A program made the translations under genes and the position numbers. A stretch of DNA of 64,000 nt. Source: Burkholderia sp. D-99. GTDB lineage: Bacteria > Pseudomonadota > Gammaproteobacteria > Burkholderiales > Burkholderiaceae. The notes under the pieces were generated by a model. The model did no database searches, was not told where the DNA came from, and saw nothing but the letters and a program-made list of their open reading frames with translations. Location: the NCBI RefSeq assembly GCF_011605345.1, contig NZ_JAAOXM010000016.1, forward strand, positions 95,316-159,315, read 5' to 3'. Below are positions 42,849 to 50,893 of this stretch, one piece after another (positions within the stretch are counted from its first letter, which is position 1; every line of letters starts with the position of its first letter).

Positions 42849-43394
42849 ATGTCCCTTCGCCTGTCCGGGCGTTGCGCCGCTGCCGTCGGCGCCACCGCCA
42901 TTGCCATTGCCGCCGCGCCGCTCACTGCACTCGCCGCGCCGCCCGCCCATCCCGACATCTTCAACGCCGCGATTTGCAATCCGCCGTTCACGTCGGACCT
43001 GATGGACTCGATCTACAACACCGTCAAGGCCACCGATCCGAAGCCGGACGAATCGATGCTGGGCGCCGCGGTCTTCCGTCTGCCGGAGCCGATCCACCGA
43101 GACGGCTTCACGACGCAGCACGTCGTGTTCACCAGCACGGGCATCGGCGTGCTCGTGGACGGCGAAGTCGCCGGCGAGCTCGCGCAACGCTACAAGCTCG
43201 CGCCTGAAAAGGGCCACCTGCTGGGCGCGGCGTCGGCAGGCTATTCGCGCCGGCTGACCGTGCGCGGCCCGGGCGGCGCGCTGATCCTAGTGTCGGCCCG
43301 CCAGGGCCCGGCGCTGAAGGGCAAGACGCTGCTCGCGTGCGAAATGACGTCCGAAGAAGACATCAAGGCGCTGGAGCAGATGGAAAAGCATTGA
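42849..43394 (+). CDS. Secreted hypothetical protein
   Basis: A 181-residue protein not recognised. It has a signal peptide (about 1-30, ending PLTALA-APP). The mature part begins HPDIFNAAICNPPFTSDLMDSIYNTVKA and has two cysteines (ICNPP early, LLACEM late), which may form a disulfide. It is beta-rich (HVVFTSTGIGVLVDGEVAGEL) with a charged helical tail. It is monocistronic, with its own promoter region in the 222 bases upstream, and is followed by the 14-nt array. Confidence 0.75.
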   Translation: MSLRLSGRCAAAVGATAIAIAAAPLTALAAPPAHPDIFNAAICNPPFTSDLMDSIYNTVKATDPKPDESMLGAAVFRLPEPIHRDGFTTQHVVFTSTGIGVLVDGEVAGELAQRYKLAPEKGHLLGAASAGYSRRLTVRGPGGALILVSARQGPALKGKTLLACEMTSEEDIKALEQMEKH

Positions 43395-43452
43395 GCCGTG
43401 CGGCGGCGCTCCGGCGCCGTTCGCGTGCGGGCGGCCGCGCGCCGCGCTGCCA

Positions 43453-43592
43453 GTCGCTGCCGGTCGGTCGCTTTCGGTGGGTCGCTGCCGGTGGGTCGCT
43501 GCCGGTGGGTCGCTGCCGGTGGGTCGCTGCCGGTGGGTCGCTGCCGGTGGGTCGCTGCCGGTGGGTCGCTGCCGGTGGGTCGCTGCCGGTGG
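43453..43592. repeat. 14-nt tandem repeat array, ten copies
   Basis: Ten contiguous units of GTCGCTGCCGGTGG, the first two with one or two changes and the last eight identical. It lies 50 bases before birA, between the secreted unknown and the birA -10. Like the 17-nt array the period is not a multiple of three, and reading frames cross it without stops. The perfect copies suggest recent expansion. Confidence 0.97.
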
Positions 43593-43629
43593 CGCGCGCC
43601 GCTCGACGCGCGCCACCGCCCCCTGTCGC

Positions 43630-43635
43630 TACAAT
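43630..43635 (+). promoter_or_regulatory. -10 box of birA (possible leaderless mRNA)
   Basis: TACAAT ends eight bases before the birA ATG, placing the predicted transcript start at or next to the start codon. No ribosome-binding sequence lies between. Confidence 0.55.
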
Positions 43636-43642
43636 AGCCTCC

Positions 43643-44563
43643 ATGAACGCCCCCACCTCCTCCGACACGCCCGACTCCGGCGACGCGCACATCGCGCGCA
43701 ACCGGCTCGAGGCGCACCTGGACGCCGCGCCGCGTGCGTGGCCGCTCGACATCGTCGCCGCCACCGGCTCGACCAACGCCGACGTCGCCACCCGGCTCAA
43801 GGCGCTGCCGCGCAACGCGCACGCGCTGCCCGCGCCGCTCGTGCGCGTTGCGTTCGAGCAGACGGCCGGCCGCGGCCGGCAGGGCCGCCCGTGGTTCGCG
43901 CAGCCCGGCAATGCGCTGCTGTGCTCGGTCGGCTGCATCGTGCCGCGCCCCGTCGACGCGCTCGGCGGCCTCAGCATCGCGATCGGCGTCGCGCTCGCCG
44001 AAGGGCTCGCCGCCCTGCCGCTCGACGCCCGCTCGCGCGTCGCGCTCAAATGGCCGAACGACCTGCTGCTGACGGCCACCGACGACGGTACGCCGCGTAT
44101 CGTCGGCAAGCTCGCCGGGATCCTGATCGAAACCGCCTGGGCCAGCGCCGACGCCACCGCCGTCGTGATCGGCTTCGGCATCAACGTGCGCGGCGCGGAA
44201 GCCGTCGCCGCGCAGGTCGACGCGCTGCGCGCGCGCGAAGCGACCCTCGCGAGCGGGCTGCCGCCCGCAGCGCTGTCGATCGCGTGCGCCTCGGCCAACC
44301 TCACCGATACGCTCGCCGCGTCGCTGAACGCGCTCACACCCGCGCTCGCGCAGTTCGGCGCCGAAGGGCTCGCGCCGTTCCTGCCGCGCTGGCACGCGTT
44401 GCACGCATACGCAGGGCGCGAAGTCGTGCTGCTCGAACAGGGCGTCGAACGCGCGCGCGGCATCGCGACGGGCATCGACGCGACCGGCCAGCTGCTGCTC
44501 GACACGCCGGACGGCATCCAGACGATTGCGGCCGGCGACGTGTCGCTGCGCGAAGCGCAATGA
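43643..44563 (+). CDS. birA: Biotin-[acetyl-CoA carboxylase] ligase
   Basis: A 306-residue biotin-protein ligase that charges the biotin carrier of acetyl-CoA carboxylase. The catalytic core has IVAATGSTNADV, the biotinyl-AMP loop GRGRQGRPWFA, LKWPNDLL and GKLAGILIE. The usual E. coli N-terminal repressor HTH is absent, so it is a ligase only. A C-terminal SH3-like domain ends TPDGIQTIAAGDVSLRE. It overlaps coaX by four bases. Confidence 0.95.
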   Translation: MNAPTSSDTPDSGDAHIARNRLEAHLDAAPRAWPLDIVAATGSTNADVATRLKALPRNAHALPAPLVRVAFEQTAGRGRQGRPWFAQPGNALLCSVGCIVPRPVDALGGLSIAIGVALAEGLAALPLDARSRVALKWPNDLLLTATDDGTPRIVGKLAGILIETAWASADATAVVIGFGINVRGAEAVAAQVDALRAREATLASGLPPAALSIACASANLTDTLAASLNALTPALAQFGAEGLAPFLPRWHALHAYAGREVVLLEQGVERARGIATGIDATGQLLLDTPDGIQTIAAGDVSLREAQ

Positions 44564-45360
44564 ACGAACCGCACCTGCTGATCGACGCCGGCAACAGCCG
44601 GATCAAGTGGGCGCTCGCCGATGCGCAGCGCACGCTCGTCGAGACGGGCGCATTCGGCCACACGCGCGACGGCGGCACCGATCCCGACTGGTCGAACCTG
44701 CCGCATCCGCGCGGCGCGTGGATCTCGAACGTCGCGGGCACCGACGTGGCCGCCCGGCTCGACGCGCTGCTCGACGCGCGCTGGCCGGGCCTGCCGCGCA
44801 CGACGATACGCTCGCGTCAGGCGCAATGCGGCGTGACGAACGGCTATACGACGCCCGAACAGCTCGGCAGCGACCGCTGGGCCGGCCTGATCGGCGCGCA
44901 CGCGGCGTTTCCGGGCGAGCACCTGCTGATCGCGACGTTCGGCACCGCGACGACGCTCGAGGCGCTGCGCGCCGACGGCCGCTTCACGGGCGGGCTGATC
45001 GCGCCGGGCTGGTCGCTGATGATGCGCGCGCTCGGCACGCACACCGCGCAGTTGCCGACGCTGACCACCGACATCGCGAGCGGGTTGCTCGCGGATGCGC
45101 AGGCCGAACCGTTCCAGGTCGATACGCCGCGCTCGCTGTCGGCCGGCTGCCTGTATGCGCAAGCCGGGCTGATCGAACGCGCGTGGCGCGATCTCGCCGC
45201 CGCGTGGCAGGCGCCCGTGCGGCTCGTGCTGGCCGGCGGCGCGGCGGACGACGTCGCGCGTGCGCTGACGCTCCCGCATACGCGGCACGACGCACTGATC
45301 CTGTCCGGGCTCGCGCTGATTGCCGCGGAAGCGGCAACTGCGGCGGCGGCGCAGGAGTGA
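44560..45360 (+). CDS. coaX: Type III pantothenate kinase
   Basis: A 266-residue CoaX-type kinase, first step of coenzyme A synthesis. It has the ATP-binding start LLIDAGNSRIKWAL with Asp9, GSDRWAGLIGAHAAF, FGTATTLEAL and the late GGAADDV. No coaA is needed when it is present. The ATGA overlap couples it to birA, and both serve cofactor metabolism. Confidence 0.95.
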   Translation: MNEPHLLIDAGNSRIKWALADAQRTLVETGAFGHTRDGGTDPDWSNLPHPRGAWISNVAGTDVAARLDALLDARWPGLPRTTIRSRQAQCGVTNGYTTPEQLGSDRWAGLIGAHAAFPGEHLLIATFGTATTLEALRADGRFTGGLIAPGWSLMMRALGTHTAQLPTLTTDIASGLLADAQAEPFQVDTPRSLSAGCLYAQAGLIERAWRDLAAAWQAPVRLVLAGGAADDVARALTLPHTRHDALILSGLALIAAEAATAAAAQE

Positions 45361-45367
45361 TGGAAGA

Positions 45368-45416
45368 GCGCCGGCATCTCGCCGGCGCAAGGCAATGCAG
45401 GCCCGGGCGGGCCTGC
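45368..45416. terminator. Two adjacent hairpins after coaX
   Basis: GCGCCGGC-ATCTC-GCCGGCGC (45368-45388) and GCAGGCCC-GGGC-GGGCCTGC (45397-45416) are perfect. No T-run follows. A further dyad TGACGTG-AAC-CACGTCA at 45516-45532 sits just ahead of the next gene. Confidence 0.5.
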
Positions 45417-45554
45417 GTCACGATGACGGTGAAGAGCGCGTGGTGCCACGACGGCCGCGCGCGCACGGTCAACGGAAGGAATGAAGCAGCCGGCGATGCG
45501 GCCGGCCCGATTGAATGACGTGAACCACGTCAATGACGACGAGGAGTGTCGACG

Positions 45555-45797
45555 ATGCTGCGCTGGCTGATCGCTGTTCTCTTTCTCGCCAACATGCTTG
45601 CGTTCGTGGTGGCACGCGGCGTGTTCGGGCCGCTGCCGGCGGCCGGCCCGCGCGAACCCGGCGTGCTGTCGCGCCAGGTGCGACCCGATGCGCTACGCGT
45701 GACGCCGCTCGCGCAGGCAACCGACCAGCCCGTCATCGGCGGCCCGATCGCGCCGCCGGCCGTCACCGCCGAGCCGCTCGCGGCGTCCGCGCCCTGA
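45555..45797 (+). CDS. Small membrane-anchored hypothetical protein
   Basis: An 80-residue protein with one N-terminal helix (MLRWLIAVLFLANMLAFVVARGVFG), then a Pro/Ala-rich tail. GAGGAG lies eight bases before the ATG. Function unknown. The layout (single helix, extended tail, next to coaX) resembles SPOR-less remnants of larger cell-envelope proteins, but no SPOR domain is present. Confidence 0.7.
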   Translation: MLRWLIAVLFLANMLAFVVARGVFGPLPAAGPREPGVLSRQVRPDALRVTPLAQATDQPVIGGPIAPPAVTAEPLAASAP

Positions 45798-45813
45798 CGG
45801 CGCCGGGCCGTAC

Positions 45814-46299
45814 TCAGGGCTGCTGCGCGCGCACCTTCTTCAGCAACGCGGTGGTCGAGCGGTCGTGCTCGAACGGAATCGCCAGCGCCCGACCGCCCCA
45901 GCCGCGCACCAGCGCCGATTCCGGCAACGCATCCATGTCGTAGTCGCCGCCCTTCACGAGAATGTCCGGCCGGACGGCCTCGATCAGCGACACAGGCGTC
46001 TGTTCCTCGAACTTCACGACCCAGTCGACGCTTTCCAGCGCCGCGAGCAGCGCCGCGCGATCGTCCTCGCGATTGATCGGCCGGTCGTCGCCCTTGCCGA
46101 GCATGCGTACCGACGCGTCGCTGTTCACGCCGACGATCAGGCATGCGCCGAGCGCTTTCGCATCGGCGAGATACGTGACGTGGCCGCGGTGCAGGATGTC
46201 GAATACGCCGTTGGTGAACACGACGGGCGACGGCAGCGACGCACGCAGGGCGACGAGGGCATCACGGGTGATCAGCTTGCGTTCGAAGGTGGCGGGCAT
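45814..46299 (-). CDS. rfaE2: D-glycero-beta-D-manno-heptose 1-phosphate adenylyltransferase
   Basis: A 161-residue nucleotidyltransferase that makes ADP-heptose for the LPS inner core. The HxGH motif is H37-R-G-H40 in VVFTNGVFDILHRGHVTYL. LIVGVNSDASVRMLGKGDDRPIN and RPDILVKGGDYDMD fit RfaE domain II (HldE C-terminal). The kinase half (HldE domain I/rfaE1) is a separate gene not in the window, as usual in Burkholderia. Confidence 0.94.
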   Translation of the reverse strand: MPATFERKLITRDALVALRASLPSPVVFTNGVFDILHRGHVTYLADAKALGACLIVGVNSDASVRMLGKGDDRPINREDDRAALLAALESVDWVVKFEEQTPVSLIEAVRPDILVKGGDYDMDALPESALVRGWGGRALAIPFEHDRSTTALLKKVRAQQP

Positions 46300-46371
46300 G
46301 ATGGATGGCGGACTGAATGAACAACGGCGCGCGCGGCGGACCGGACGGCAGGACGCGGCGGCGGCACCAGA

Positions 46372-46403
46372 TAAAAAGCCCGCCGGACCGGCCGGGCGGG
46401 CTT
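46372..46403 (-). terminator. Terminator of the di-iron protein gene
   Basis: AAGCCCGCC and GGCGGGCTT pair, with AAAAA on the plus strand (TTTTT on minus) at the outer edge, 91 bases after the stop at 46494. Confidence 0.8.
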
Positions 46404-46493
46404 CATGCTACGGATGCGAATCGCATGCGAAGCGGACAAGCCGACCACGCGGCCGGCGCAATGCGCACCGGCTGCGGCGCCAGCCGACCGGCC

Positions 46494-47372
46494 TCAGGCC
46501 GGTTGCGCAGCCGACGACGGGCCGCTTTCGGCCTGCAGGCGGCCGGTGACTTCCTTGCGGTAGCGGTTCAGCTCCTGCGCGGTCGCGAACGTGCGTTCGA
46601 ACAGGATCGACAGGTTGTGCAGGATCCGCTCGACCACCTTCTTTTCCCACTCGCCGTCGAACCGGATCTGCTCGTCGAGCCAGCGCTCGAGCCATTCCGG
46701 ATCGGGCAGGCGCGACTGCACAGTGTCGCGCGGGAACAGCGCCTGGTTCACGTGCAGGTTGGTCGGGTGCAGCGGCTTCTCGGTGCGGCGCGCCGACGCC
46801 ATCAGCACGCCGATCTTCGCGAACGCCGCACGCGCGACGTCGCCGCAGTTGTTCAGCGCCTTCTTCATGTAGCGCAGGTACGCGCCGCCATGGCGCGCTT
46901 CATCGCGCGAGATCGTTTCGTAGATCTGCTTGATGACCGGCTCGGTGTGCCAGTCGGCCGCGCAGCGGTACCAGTGATTCAGGCGGATCTCGCCGCAGAA
47001 GTGCAGCATCAGCGTCTCGAGCGGCGGCGCCGGGTCGAACTGGAAGCGCACCGCGTGCAGTTCCTCTTCGGTCGGCACCATTTCCGGCTTGAAGCGGCGC
47101 AGGTATTCCATCAGCACGAGCGAATGCTTCTGCTCCTCGAAGAACCACACGCTCATGAACGCGGAAAAGTCGCTGTCGTGCTGGTTGTCGCGCAGGAACA
47201 TCTCCGTCGCGGGCAGCGCCGACCACTCGGTGATCGCGTTCATCTTGATCGTCTTCGCCTGCTCGTCGGTGAGCAGCGAAGCGTCGAACTTGTCCCACGG
47301 AATGTCCTTCTCCATGTCCCAGCGGACAGCTTCGAGCGACCTGTAAAGTTCCGGATAAAGCATCGTGTTCAT
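46494..47372 (-). CDS. Ferritin-like di-iron protein, acyl-ACP desaturase-like
   Basis: A 292-residue helical protein. Two di-iron motifs of the acyl-ACP desaturase type, ExxH, are clear: EEQKHS (near residue 80) and DEARHG (near 158). Candidate carboxylate ligands are E in NAITEWSALPATE and GEIRLNHWY. No membrane helix is seen. The motifs suggest an O2-activating di-iron oxygenase or desaturase rather than iron storage. Substrate unknown. It has a 467-base upstream region with several hairpins. Confidence 0.75.
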   Translation of the reverse strand: MNTMLYPELYRSLEAVRWDMEKDIPWDKFDASLLTDEQAKTIKMNAITEWSALPATEMFLRDNQHDSDFSAFMSVWFFEEQKHSLVLMEYLRRFKPEMVPTEEELHAVRFQFDPAPPLETLMLHFCGEIRLNHWYRCAADWHTEPVIKQIYETISRDEARHGGAYLRYMKKALNNCGDVARAAFAKIGVLMASARRTEKPLHPTNLHVNQALFPRDTVQSRLPDPEWLERWLDEQIRFDGEWEKKVVERILHNLSILFERTFATAQELNRYRKEVTGRLQAESGPSSAAQPA

Positions 47373-47491
47373 GATGGTCCCACCCCTGTTCTGCGCAATG
47401 CGACTTCTCTAAACGTGACTGTTGCCGCGCAAGCGCGCCCGAGCGCGCTTTTTGCAGCCAAGACTCTAATTTTACGCGGGAAACCGACCCG

Positions 47492-47617
47492 CCGGACGCT
47501 GATTCCTCGTCCGGCAGCCGGGCGGCCGCGTCGCCGCCGTTTGGCATGCCGCAGCCACGCTCCGTTCGGACGGAGCCGGCCACGCCTGCCTGAGTTGGGG
47601 ACCGGCGCTGGCCGGCT
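47492..47617 (-). other. Structured intergenic region upstream of the di-iron gene
   Basis: Three perfect dyads lie close together: GCCGGACG/CGTCCGGC (47492-47516), GCTCCGT/ACGGAGC (47558-47575) and GAGCCGGCCA/TGGCCGGCTC (47572-47617). The last two share bases and are mutually exclusive. A minus-strand TAAAAT lies at about 47471-47476, closer to the gene, so the stems may be upstream of or inside a leader. I see no gene in 47373-47839. Confidence 0.5.
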
Positions 47618-47839
47618 CGTTGGCGCGCCCATCCCCTGCCCCAGGCGGGTTCCCCGGAGGGTCCCGTGCGGATGCCGGATCGGCGGACTGCTCGATATGG
47701 TGTATACGGCGGCGGCCATGATAGCACGCGTGCATGACGGTTCCGAGACGCCTGCCCGGTCGCGCGCCGCCAACCGCGGTGCGGCGATCGGTCGCGGGCA
47801 ACCGTCGCGAAAACACAACCTTACATTCCCCTGCGCGAG

Positions 47840-49066
47840 TCAGACCCGTATTTCGCCTGCGGCAAGACCGTCTTCCGGCGGCATGCCGGCGGCCGTCGTG
47901 CTGCCGCCGTCCGCCAGCGCAATCCAGCCGGCCAGCGTGTCGCGCTGCGCGCGCCCGTCGCGGTAGCCGAGCTCGATCAGTTCACGCGTGAACGCCTCCT
48001 CGAACAGCAGGTAGCTCGCAAACGACGCGCCGGCCGGCTGGCTGCCGCCGATCGCGCCGAGCAGCCCGCGCATCGTCGCCGGCATCTGCTTCAGGTGTTT
48101 CGCGGCGATCAGCTCGATGCGCTCGGACGGTGCGATCGCGAGCACGTCGACATGCCGCCAGCCGCTGTCCACCTCGACCTGGTGCGGCAGGTGCTCGATC
48201 ATCCGGTTGATGTGCTCGATCCGCTCGATGTCCGAGCCGATCGAGTCGAGGAACACGCTCGCGAGCACCTGCTGGCCGATCTGCGCGAGCGTCGGATAGC
48301 CGCGTACCAGCCCTGCGCCGTTCGCGGCCGGAATCTCGGGCCGCGGGTCGGCCGCGCCGACCACGACGATCCGGTGCGCGCCGAAGTGGATCGCCGGCGA
48401 CAGCGGCGCGATCTGCCGGATCGACCCGTCGCCGAAGTATTCGATCTGCCCGTCGAGCACGAGCGGCACGGCCGGGAACACGAACGGAATCGCCGACGAC
48501 GCGAGCAGGTGCGACGCCGACAGGTCGACGAGCCGCGCAGTGCGCTGCGCGCGCCGCCACGCCTGGATCGGCTCGGCCGCCTGGTAGAACGTGAGGTGCC
48601 GCCCGCTCGAATAGCTGAGCGCCGTGATCGACAGCGCGTGCAGCAGGCGCGCCTCGAGCATCTGCTCGATCCGGTGGAAACTCAGCTCGCGGTGCAGCAA
48701 GTGTGCGAGCGGCGCGTTGTCGAGCAGCCCGCGCGGCGAGCGGCGGGACGCCCAGCCGAAGGTCATCGCCGCGAGCCAGCGTGCGCCGGCGGCGGCGACG
48801 CCGAGCCAGTCGGTGCGATACACGTAGTCGGCCCGCAACGGCTCCCAGAATTCGAGCAGGCGCCGCACGCCGTGAGAGAAATCGTCCGCGTGGCTCGCGA
48901 TCGACGTCGCGTTGATCGCGCCGGCCGACGAGCCGCACACGACCGCGAACGGCAGCGTGTGCCGCTGCGGATCGGCCTCGCGCGCGATCTCGGCCAGCGC
49001 CTTCAGCACGCCGACCTGATAGGCGGCACGTGCGCCGCCTCCCATCAGAACGAGCGCGAGCCGCAT
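47840..49066 (-). CDS. Patatin-like phospholipase
   Basis: A 408-residue patatin-family lipid hydrolase. The oxyanion motif is MGGGARAAYQVGVLKAL. The nucleophile is Ser47 in VVCGSSAGAINA (GxSxG), and the catalytic Asp is in EYFGDGSIRQ. No signal peptide; some relatives act on polyhydroxyalkanoate granules or membrane lipids. It follows a PhaM-like gene by 24 bases on the same strand, which hints at a granule-linked role, but that is inference. Confidence 0.92.
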   Translation of the reverse strand: MRLALVLMGGGARAAYQVGVLKALAEIAREADPQRHTLPFAVVCGSSAGAINATSIASHADDFSHGVRRLLEFWEPLRADYVYRTDWLGVAAAGARWLAAMTFGWASRRSPRGLLDNAPLAHLLHRELSFHRIEQMLEARLLHALSITALSYSSGRHLTFYQAAEPIQAWRRAQRTARLVDLSASHLLASSAIPFVFPAVPLVLDGQIEYFGDGSIRQIAPLSPAIHFGAHRIVVVGAADPRPEIPAANGAGLVRGYPTLAQIGQQVLASVFLDSIGSDIERIEHINRMIEHLPHQVEVDSGWRHVDVLAIAPSERIELIAAKHLKQMPATMRGLLGAIGGSQPAGASFASYLLFEEAFTRELIELGYRDGRAQRDTLAGWIALADGGSTTAAGMPPEDGLAAGEIRV

Positions 49067-49090
49067 GATCGACCTGCTATCCGCGCCGCG

Positions 49091-49846
49091 TCACGTCGAG
49101 CGCTTCGGCGGACGGGTTTCGGGCGACGATGCGGCCGCCGCGCGCGCCGCGGCCGAACCGGCCGCACCGGTCGACTTCGCGCGCTTCGCGGCGGGCTTGC
49201 GCGGCGCGGCGGCGGCCGGTGCCGGCTTCACGGCCGGCTCCGGCGCAGCGGCCGCGGCCGGCGGCGCATCGCCCGGCGCGGCGGGCTGCATGCCCGGCTG
49301 CGCCATCGCGAGGCTCGCGAGCTGGTTGAACTGCGACTGCAGCAGGTTCCACCAGCCGGCGGGATCGAAGGCCTGCTGCGCAGCGTCACCCGCCGCTGCA
49401 TCCGCGGCATCCGCCGCCGGCGGTGCATCGCCCGGCGACGCCGACGCGTGTTTCGCCGCATGCGCCGCCGCGACGGCCGCTTCCTCGGCCGCCGACATCG
49501 AGCTTTGCGCGAACGCGCCGAACGCACGCAGCGTCGCGAGCGTCGCGCGCTGCACCTCGAGCGCCTGGATCGCGGACTGCAGCATCCCGAGATTGAGCTT
49601 CAGCCACTGCTCGACCGCGCGCAGGTCGGTGATCCGCTTGTCGAGCTCCTCGACGCTCGTAAGCGGCGCCATCATGTCGGACATGCTCGACAGCGACGGC
49701 GGCAGCCCTTGCGTGCCGCCCGGAAACGGCGTCATCGCGCCGAACGGCGACATCCGCATCATGTCCCACATCCGGTCCATCATGTCGGCGGGCTTGAAGC
49801 CGGCAAAGCCGGCGAAAGGGTTGGCGCCGGAGGCATCGGTCGTCAT
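49091..49846 (-). CDS. phaM: PhaM-type polyhydroxyalkanoate granule protein
   Basis: A 251-residue protein of the PhaM family. In Ralstonia PhaM activates PHA synthase PhaC and ties granules to DNA. The N-terminus is FAGFKPADMMDRMWDMMRMSPFG, then a helical core (VEELDKRITDLRAVEQWLKLNLGMLQSAIQALEVQ). The C-terminus is Ala/Pro/Lys-rich, histone-like (RKPAAKRAKS), fitting DNA binding. The ATG at 49846 fits the family; an Arg-rich upstream extension is rejected. Confidence 0.88.
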   Translation of the reverse strand: MTTDASGANPFAGFAGFKPADMMDRMWDMMRMSPFGAMTPFPGGTQGLPPSLSSMSDMMAPLTSVEELDKRITDLRAVEQWLKLNLGMLQSAIQALEVQRATLATLRAFGAFAQSSMSAAEEAAVAAAHAAKHASASPGDAPPAADAADAAAGDAAQQAFDPAGWWNLLQSQFNQLASLAMAQPGMQPAAPGDAPPAAAAAPEPAVKPAPAAAAPRKPAAKRAKSTGAAGSAAARAAAASSPETRPPKRST

Positions 49847-49934
49847 ACGGGCATCCTGGTTGACTGGGTGAGAGCGAGGCGGCCGCCATGCGTCGCGCGA
49901 GCCGCGCCTGGTTCGATCATAGCGCCGGCGCGTG

Positions 49935-50762
49935 TCAGAACGGCGCGTCGCCGGGAAACTCGGGTGGGCGCCGCTCGCGCAACGACCGGAGGCCTTCCTG
50001 TACGTCGGGCCCGGAAAAACCCATGAATTCGAGCGCGAGCGACGCATCGAAGGTCGGCCCGGCCGAGCGCAGCCAGTTGTTCAGCGCGTACTTGGTCCAG
50101 CGGATCGCCGACTGCGAACCGTGCGCGAGCCGCTCGGCCACTTCGTAGGCCTTCGGCAGCAGGTCGGCCGGCTCGACCGCGAGCGAGACCAGCCCGATCC
50201 GCTCGGCCTCCTCGCCGCTCACGGGCTCGCACAGCAACAGGTAGTACTTCGCCTTCGCCATCCCGCACAACAGCGGCCACACGATCGCCGCGTGGTCGCC
50301 GGCCGCGACGCCGAGCCGCGTGTGGCCGTCGATGATGCGTGCATCCTTCGCGGCGATCGAGATGTCGGCGAGCAGCCCGGCGACGAGCCCCGCGCCGACG
50401 GCCGGGCCATGCATCGCCGATACGATCGGCTTGCTGCAGTTGATCACGTTGTAGACGAGGTCGCGCGCCTCGCGCCACACGCGGGCGCGCACGTCGAAGT
50501 CGTTCGCCATGTCCTCGACGAGCGCGAGATCGCCGCCCGCCGAGAAGCCCTTGCCTTCACCGCGGATCACCGCGACGCGCGTGTCGGGATCGCGGTCGAC
50601 GTCGCGCCAGATGTCGGCGAGCTCGCGATGCATGCGCGCGTTCGCGGTCGCGAGCCCGCTGCGGTTCGCGCCCTCGCCGCTCATCACGATGTCGAGCACG
50701 CCGTGGTCCCGGCGCGTCACCTTCAGTGCTTCGTAACCGCCATATGCGGCGAGATCGGCCAT
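49935..50762 (-). CDS. Enoyl-CoA hydratase/isomerase family protein
   Basis: A 275-residue crotonase-fold protein. It has RVAVIRGEGKGFSAGGDLALVEDM (first oxyanion element) and HGPAVGAGLVAGLLADISIAAKDARIIDGHTRLGVAAGDHAAIVWPLL. The second catalytic Glu position of classical hydratases is occupied by other residues (GVAAGDHA), so it may be a hydrolase or isomerase variant. It is downstream of the fumarylacetoacetase-fold gene on the same strand. Confidence 0.88.
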   Translation of the reverse strand: MADLAAYGGYEALKVTRRDHGVLDIVMSGEGANRSGLATANARMHRELADIWRDVDRDPDTRVAVIRGEGKGFSAGGDLALVEDMANDFDVRARVWREARDLVYNVINCSKPIVSAMHGPAVGAGLVAGLLADISIAAKDARIIDGHTRLGVAAGDHAAIVWPLLCGMAKAKYYLLLCEPVSGEEAERIGLVSLAVEPADLLPKAYEVAERLAHGSQSAIRWTKYALNNWLRSAGPTFDASLALEFMGFSGPDVQEGLRSLRERRPPEFPGDAPF

Positions 50763-50827
50763 GTGCCGCTCCTTCGAGTCAAGGCTCTTGAATCGAGTGT
50801 AGCCAAGCCCGCGCGGGCAAACATCAG

Positions 50828-50863
50828 GCGAAACCCGGCGCGCGGGCGGAAGCCGGGTTTCGC
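50828..50863. terminator. 12-bp hairpin between the fumarylacetoacetase-fold and crotonase genes
   Basis: GCGAAACCCGGC and GCCGGGTTTCGC pair perfectly around 12 bases, 31 bases after the stop at 50894. The T-run is weak (GATGTTTG), so read-through to the next gene is likely. Confidence 0.5.
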
Positions 50864-50893
50864 GGGTGCGGCGCGCTGCGTGCTCCGCGTGAC

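Noticed and set aside
43287..43640. Frames with 14-residue repeats across the birA upstream array
   Set aside because: Same effect with the 14-nt array; both strands look coding, which is a repeat artefact.
47373..47839. 6S RNA, RNase P RNA or tmRNA gene
   Set aside because: GC-rich stems are present but none of the conserved sequence blocks I know for those RNAs.
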